Part shown: positions 5,386 to 7,281 of the stretch, in pieces | How positions within the stretch are numbered: position 1 is the first letter of the stretch | Layout: every line of letters begins with the position of its first letter | Assembly (NCBI GenBank): GCA_002796165.1 | Contig: PCWF01000100.1 | Span: forward strand, 7,201 to 14,481 | Direction of reading: 5' to 3' | Source of the DNA: Nitrospinae bacterium CG11_big_fil_rev_8_21_14_0_20_56_8 | GTDB taxonomy: Bacteria > Nitrospinota > Nitrospinia > Nitrospinales > VA-1 | Length of the DNA: 7,281 nucleotides | Program-made: the position numbers and the translations under genes | Notes under the pieces: generated by a model | Seen by the model: the letters and a program-made list of their open reading frames with translations, nothing else | Told to the model about the DNA's origin: nothing | The model's database searches: none

Positions 5386-5518
5386 ACGGATGTTTCCGGG
5401 TTTCAGGAAGCTACCATAACCCCGTTGCGTTTTCAATCGTTTCAAATTGCCTGCTGGAGTGGAATCCGGATTATTACTCCTTACTCGCGCAATATCCGGG
5501 TTAACACTCCTCCTCTGT
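5386..5518. other. Spacer between the TPR membrane protein gene and tRNA-Leu
   Basis: No gene is seen. It carries a loose inverted repeat (CCGGAT near 5467 and ATCCGG near 5494) with a loop of over 20 bases and no T run, so no terminator is called. Confidence 0.4.
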
Positions 5519-7281
5519 TCAAGGAGGGGGCGGATTGGCCGGAGGCGTCTCCCCCCACGCGAGCAGTTGCCGGATTTTCTCCGCGCCCGGCTGAGCGGGA
5601 TCCAGCTCCAGCGTCCGCGCGAAATACGTCAGCCCCGCCCGGCGGTCGTTCCTGTAAAAATAATGCAGGACCCCCAAATTTCGCATGGCCACGGCGTACC
5701 GGGGATTCAACTCCACCGCCCGTTTCAGGTGCGTATCGGCCTGGTCCCACTCCCGCCGGGACAGGTAAATCTCGCCGAGTTTCCCGTGCGCTTCGGGAAC
5801 CTGCGGATCGATATTTGCCGCGCGGCTGAAAAACATCAGCGCCCGGTCCGCGTCTCCCCGGCGCAGGTACAGCTCGGCCAGGTTGTAATTGGACGCGAAC
5901 AGGTTGGGGTTGAGTCGCAGGGACGCCTCGTAGAGCGCCGCCGCCTCCCCTTCCCTCCCCGCCACGGTGAGGCCCCGCGCGAGGTTGACGAGCGGCCGAA
6001 CCTTGCCTGGCGATTTGCGATACGCATCCTGCCAGAGCGACACTTCGCTGTGCCACACGCGGTTGCGCTGGACGGTGAGCAGGCTCAACAGGACCAGCAC
6101 GAAAACCGCCAGCGCCGTCTTCGGCACGGGCCGGGGCGCGGCGGAGTGCAGGAGCCGGGCGCAAGGAAACAGAAGGCCCAGCCCAGCGAGATACACCCGG
6201 TGCTCCGCCGCCGCGTCGTGCAGGGGAACGATCGACGAGGACGGCGACAGCACCACGAAATACCAGGCGAAACAGAACAGGTTCAGCCGCCGGTCCGCCG
6301 ACCGCACCGCAAGAAAAAACCAGAGGCCCGCCAGCGCCGTCCCGGCGAGAAACACGGGAGAAGCCGGACTCGTCACCCAGCCGAAACCGGGATCGACGGT
6401 GAGGTTGAAGGGAAGCACAAGTTTGTTGGCGTAGTACAACATCACCACGCCGGGCTGGGTCGTCAGGTAAAGGCTCCGCGCAACCTCCTTCTGCGCCCCG
6501 GAGTAAAAGGTGAGAAAGGTTTCATCCATGACCAGCTGAACAGTCAGCGCCGCCGCGGCCGCCAGGACCCCGCCTCCCAGCACCCACCGCCAGCGGCGCA
6601 GGAATTCGAGCGCGGGCGAGCCGGGCCCCAGACCCATCAGGTAATAGAGGACCAGCAGAAACGGAAGCGTCGCCACCGTCGGTTTCACCGAGAACCCCAG
6701 CGCGAGGCAGGCGAGGATTCCCAGCGGAAAAATCCCGGCGCGGATCCAGGCCGGCCCTCTTCCGCGTCCCTCCAGCGCGGATTGAAACAGAAGAAACCCC
6801 GCGAGATAAAACGTCGCCGAAAGCACCTCCGACCGGCCCATGACGTAGACCACCGACTCGGTCTGGATCGGGTGGAGTAAAAATATCAACGCGGCGAGGC
6901 GGCAGGCTCCCGGAGGAACCTCTCCCTCGCGTCCCAACCGGCGGCCGATTCCCCGCAGGACCCGGTACGCGAGGAAGGCGTTGAGCAGGTGAAAGCACAG
7001 GTTGAACAGGTGGAATCCCGCCGGGTCGAATCCGCCCCACGCCACGTTGGCTGATAGGGAGATCTGCATCAGGCTTCGATCCATGAACTCCCGCGCCCAG
7101 AACCCGAGCGAGAGAATCTCGCCGGGGTGTTGCAGGCGGGGATTGTCCAGGACGTGGGCCACGCTGTCGAACTGGAGCGGATTCTCCAGATGGTTGGCGA
7201 ATACCGCGCTTCCCAAAAGGACGATGAGCAGGGCGAAGGCCCGATCGCGGCGGGCGAATGTTTGCGGATGGGATACGGGGA
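5519..7281 (-). CDS. TMTC-like multi-spanning membrane protein with C-terminal TPR repeats (N-terminus outside window)
   Basis: The frame is open to the window edge. A TTG at 7214-7216 is possible but unlikely as the start, because upstream codons (RRDRAFALLIVLLGSAVFANH) complete the first membrane helix. Numbering from that TTG: residues about 1-385 contain many hydrophobic helices and family marks HPIQTESVVYVMGRSEVLSATFYL-like (115-138), VVMLYYANKLVLPFNLTVDP (257-276, matching the DUF1736 region) and AAAEHRVYLAGLGLLF (335-350). These match the N-terminal part of TMTC-type GT-C O-mannosyltransferases and their bacterial homologues. Residues about 403-545 hold about four TPR units (LNPNLFASNYNLAELYLRRG, IDPQVPEAHGKLGEIYLSRR and others), and the end is proline-rich. 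The first-loop acidic pair typical of TMTC proteins (DD) reads Asp-Ser here (FDS, 16-18). The protein may glycosylate exported proteins using lipid-linked sugars, with the TPRs binding partners; this is inferred from family likeness only. Confidence 0.83.
   Translation of the reverse strand, partial: PVSHPQTFARRDRAFALLIVLLGSAVFANHLENPLQFDSVAHVLDNPRLQHPGEILSLGFWAREFMDRSLMQISLSANVAWGGFDPAGFHLFNLCFHLLNAFLAYRVLRGIGRRLGREGEVPPGACRLAALIFLLHPIQTESVVYVMGRSEVLSATFYLAGFLLFQSALEGRGRGPAWIRAGIFPLGILACLALGFSVKPTVATLPFLLVLYYLMGLGPGSPALEFLRRWRWVLGGGVLAAAAALTVQLVMDETFLTFYSGAQKEVARSLYLTTQPGVVMLYYANKLVLPFNLTVDPGFGWVTSPASPVFLAGTALAGLWFFLAVRSADRRLNLFCFAWYFVVLSPSSSIVPLHDAAAEHRVYLAGLGLLFPCARLLHSAAPRPVPKTALAVFVLVLLSLLTVQRNRVWHSEVSLWQDAYRKSPGKVRPLVNLARGLTVAGREGEAAALYEASLRLNPNLFASNYNLAELYLRRGDADRALMFFSRAANIDPQVPEAHGKLGEIYLSRREWDQADTHLKRAVELNPRYAVAMRNLGVLHYFYRNDRRAGLTYFARTLELDPAQPGAEKIRQLLAWGETPPANPPPP

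Noticed and set aside
5447..6880. 477-codon plus-strand open frame opposite the TMTC-like gene
   Set aside because: Its composition (Arg/Gln/Pro/His-rich) is typical of antisense frames of GC-rich genes, and the minus strand shows clear TPR and membrane segments.

Overview
The window looks like bacterial, probably Gram-negative, chromosomal DNA that is GC-rich (one 60-base line inside the endonuclease gene, 661-720, counts 47 G/C). It is interrupted by a much more AT-rich block at about 1234-2880, where line 2761-2820 has only 6 G/C in 60. The gene set (a secreted endonuclease I relative, a di-iron membrane hydroxylase, a TMTC-like TPR membrane protein) and the dense, degenerate GTCATYCYGAG-type intergenic repeats suit a free-living, medium-to-high-GC environmental bacterium. 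The sequence alone does not fix the phylum.

Left part (1-1233, + strand): the 3' end of a TPR protein gene, then a complete gene for an exported endonuclease I family protein. That gene has a textbook extended -10 element so close to its ATG that the mRNA is probably leaderless. The usual Glu before the catalytic His is replaced by Val.

AT-rich island (1234-2880): a single minus-strand gene for an AAA+/ORC-Cdc6-like ATPase, followed on its upstream side by about 290 bases of very AT-rich non-coding DNA with short repeated and palindromic motifs. Immediately beyond it, at 2881-2978, the last 32 codons of the endonuclease gene appear a second time. The encoded peptide is identical, and all five codon differences plus the changed stop codon are at synonymous positions. 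The ATPase block is therefore bracketed by two independently diverged 3' ends of the same gene. This is the most interesting arrangement in the window, and it resembles either insertion at a gene 3' end or replacement of the 5' part of a duplicated gene.

Right part (2979-7281, genes all on the minus strand): a repeat-rich spacer; a fatty acid hydroxylase/sterol desaturase family membrane protein with an apparent Ig-like domain between its membrane segments; a second repeat-rich spacer with 22-bp tandem units and two nearly identical 106-bp inverted-repeat elements; tRNA-Leu(CAA); and a large TMTC-like membrane protein with C-terminal TPRs whose start lies outside the window. These genes do not form a recognisable pathway together, and each transcription unit looks separate.
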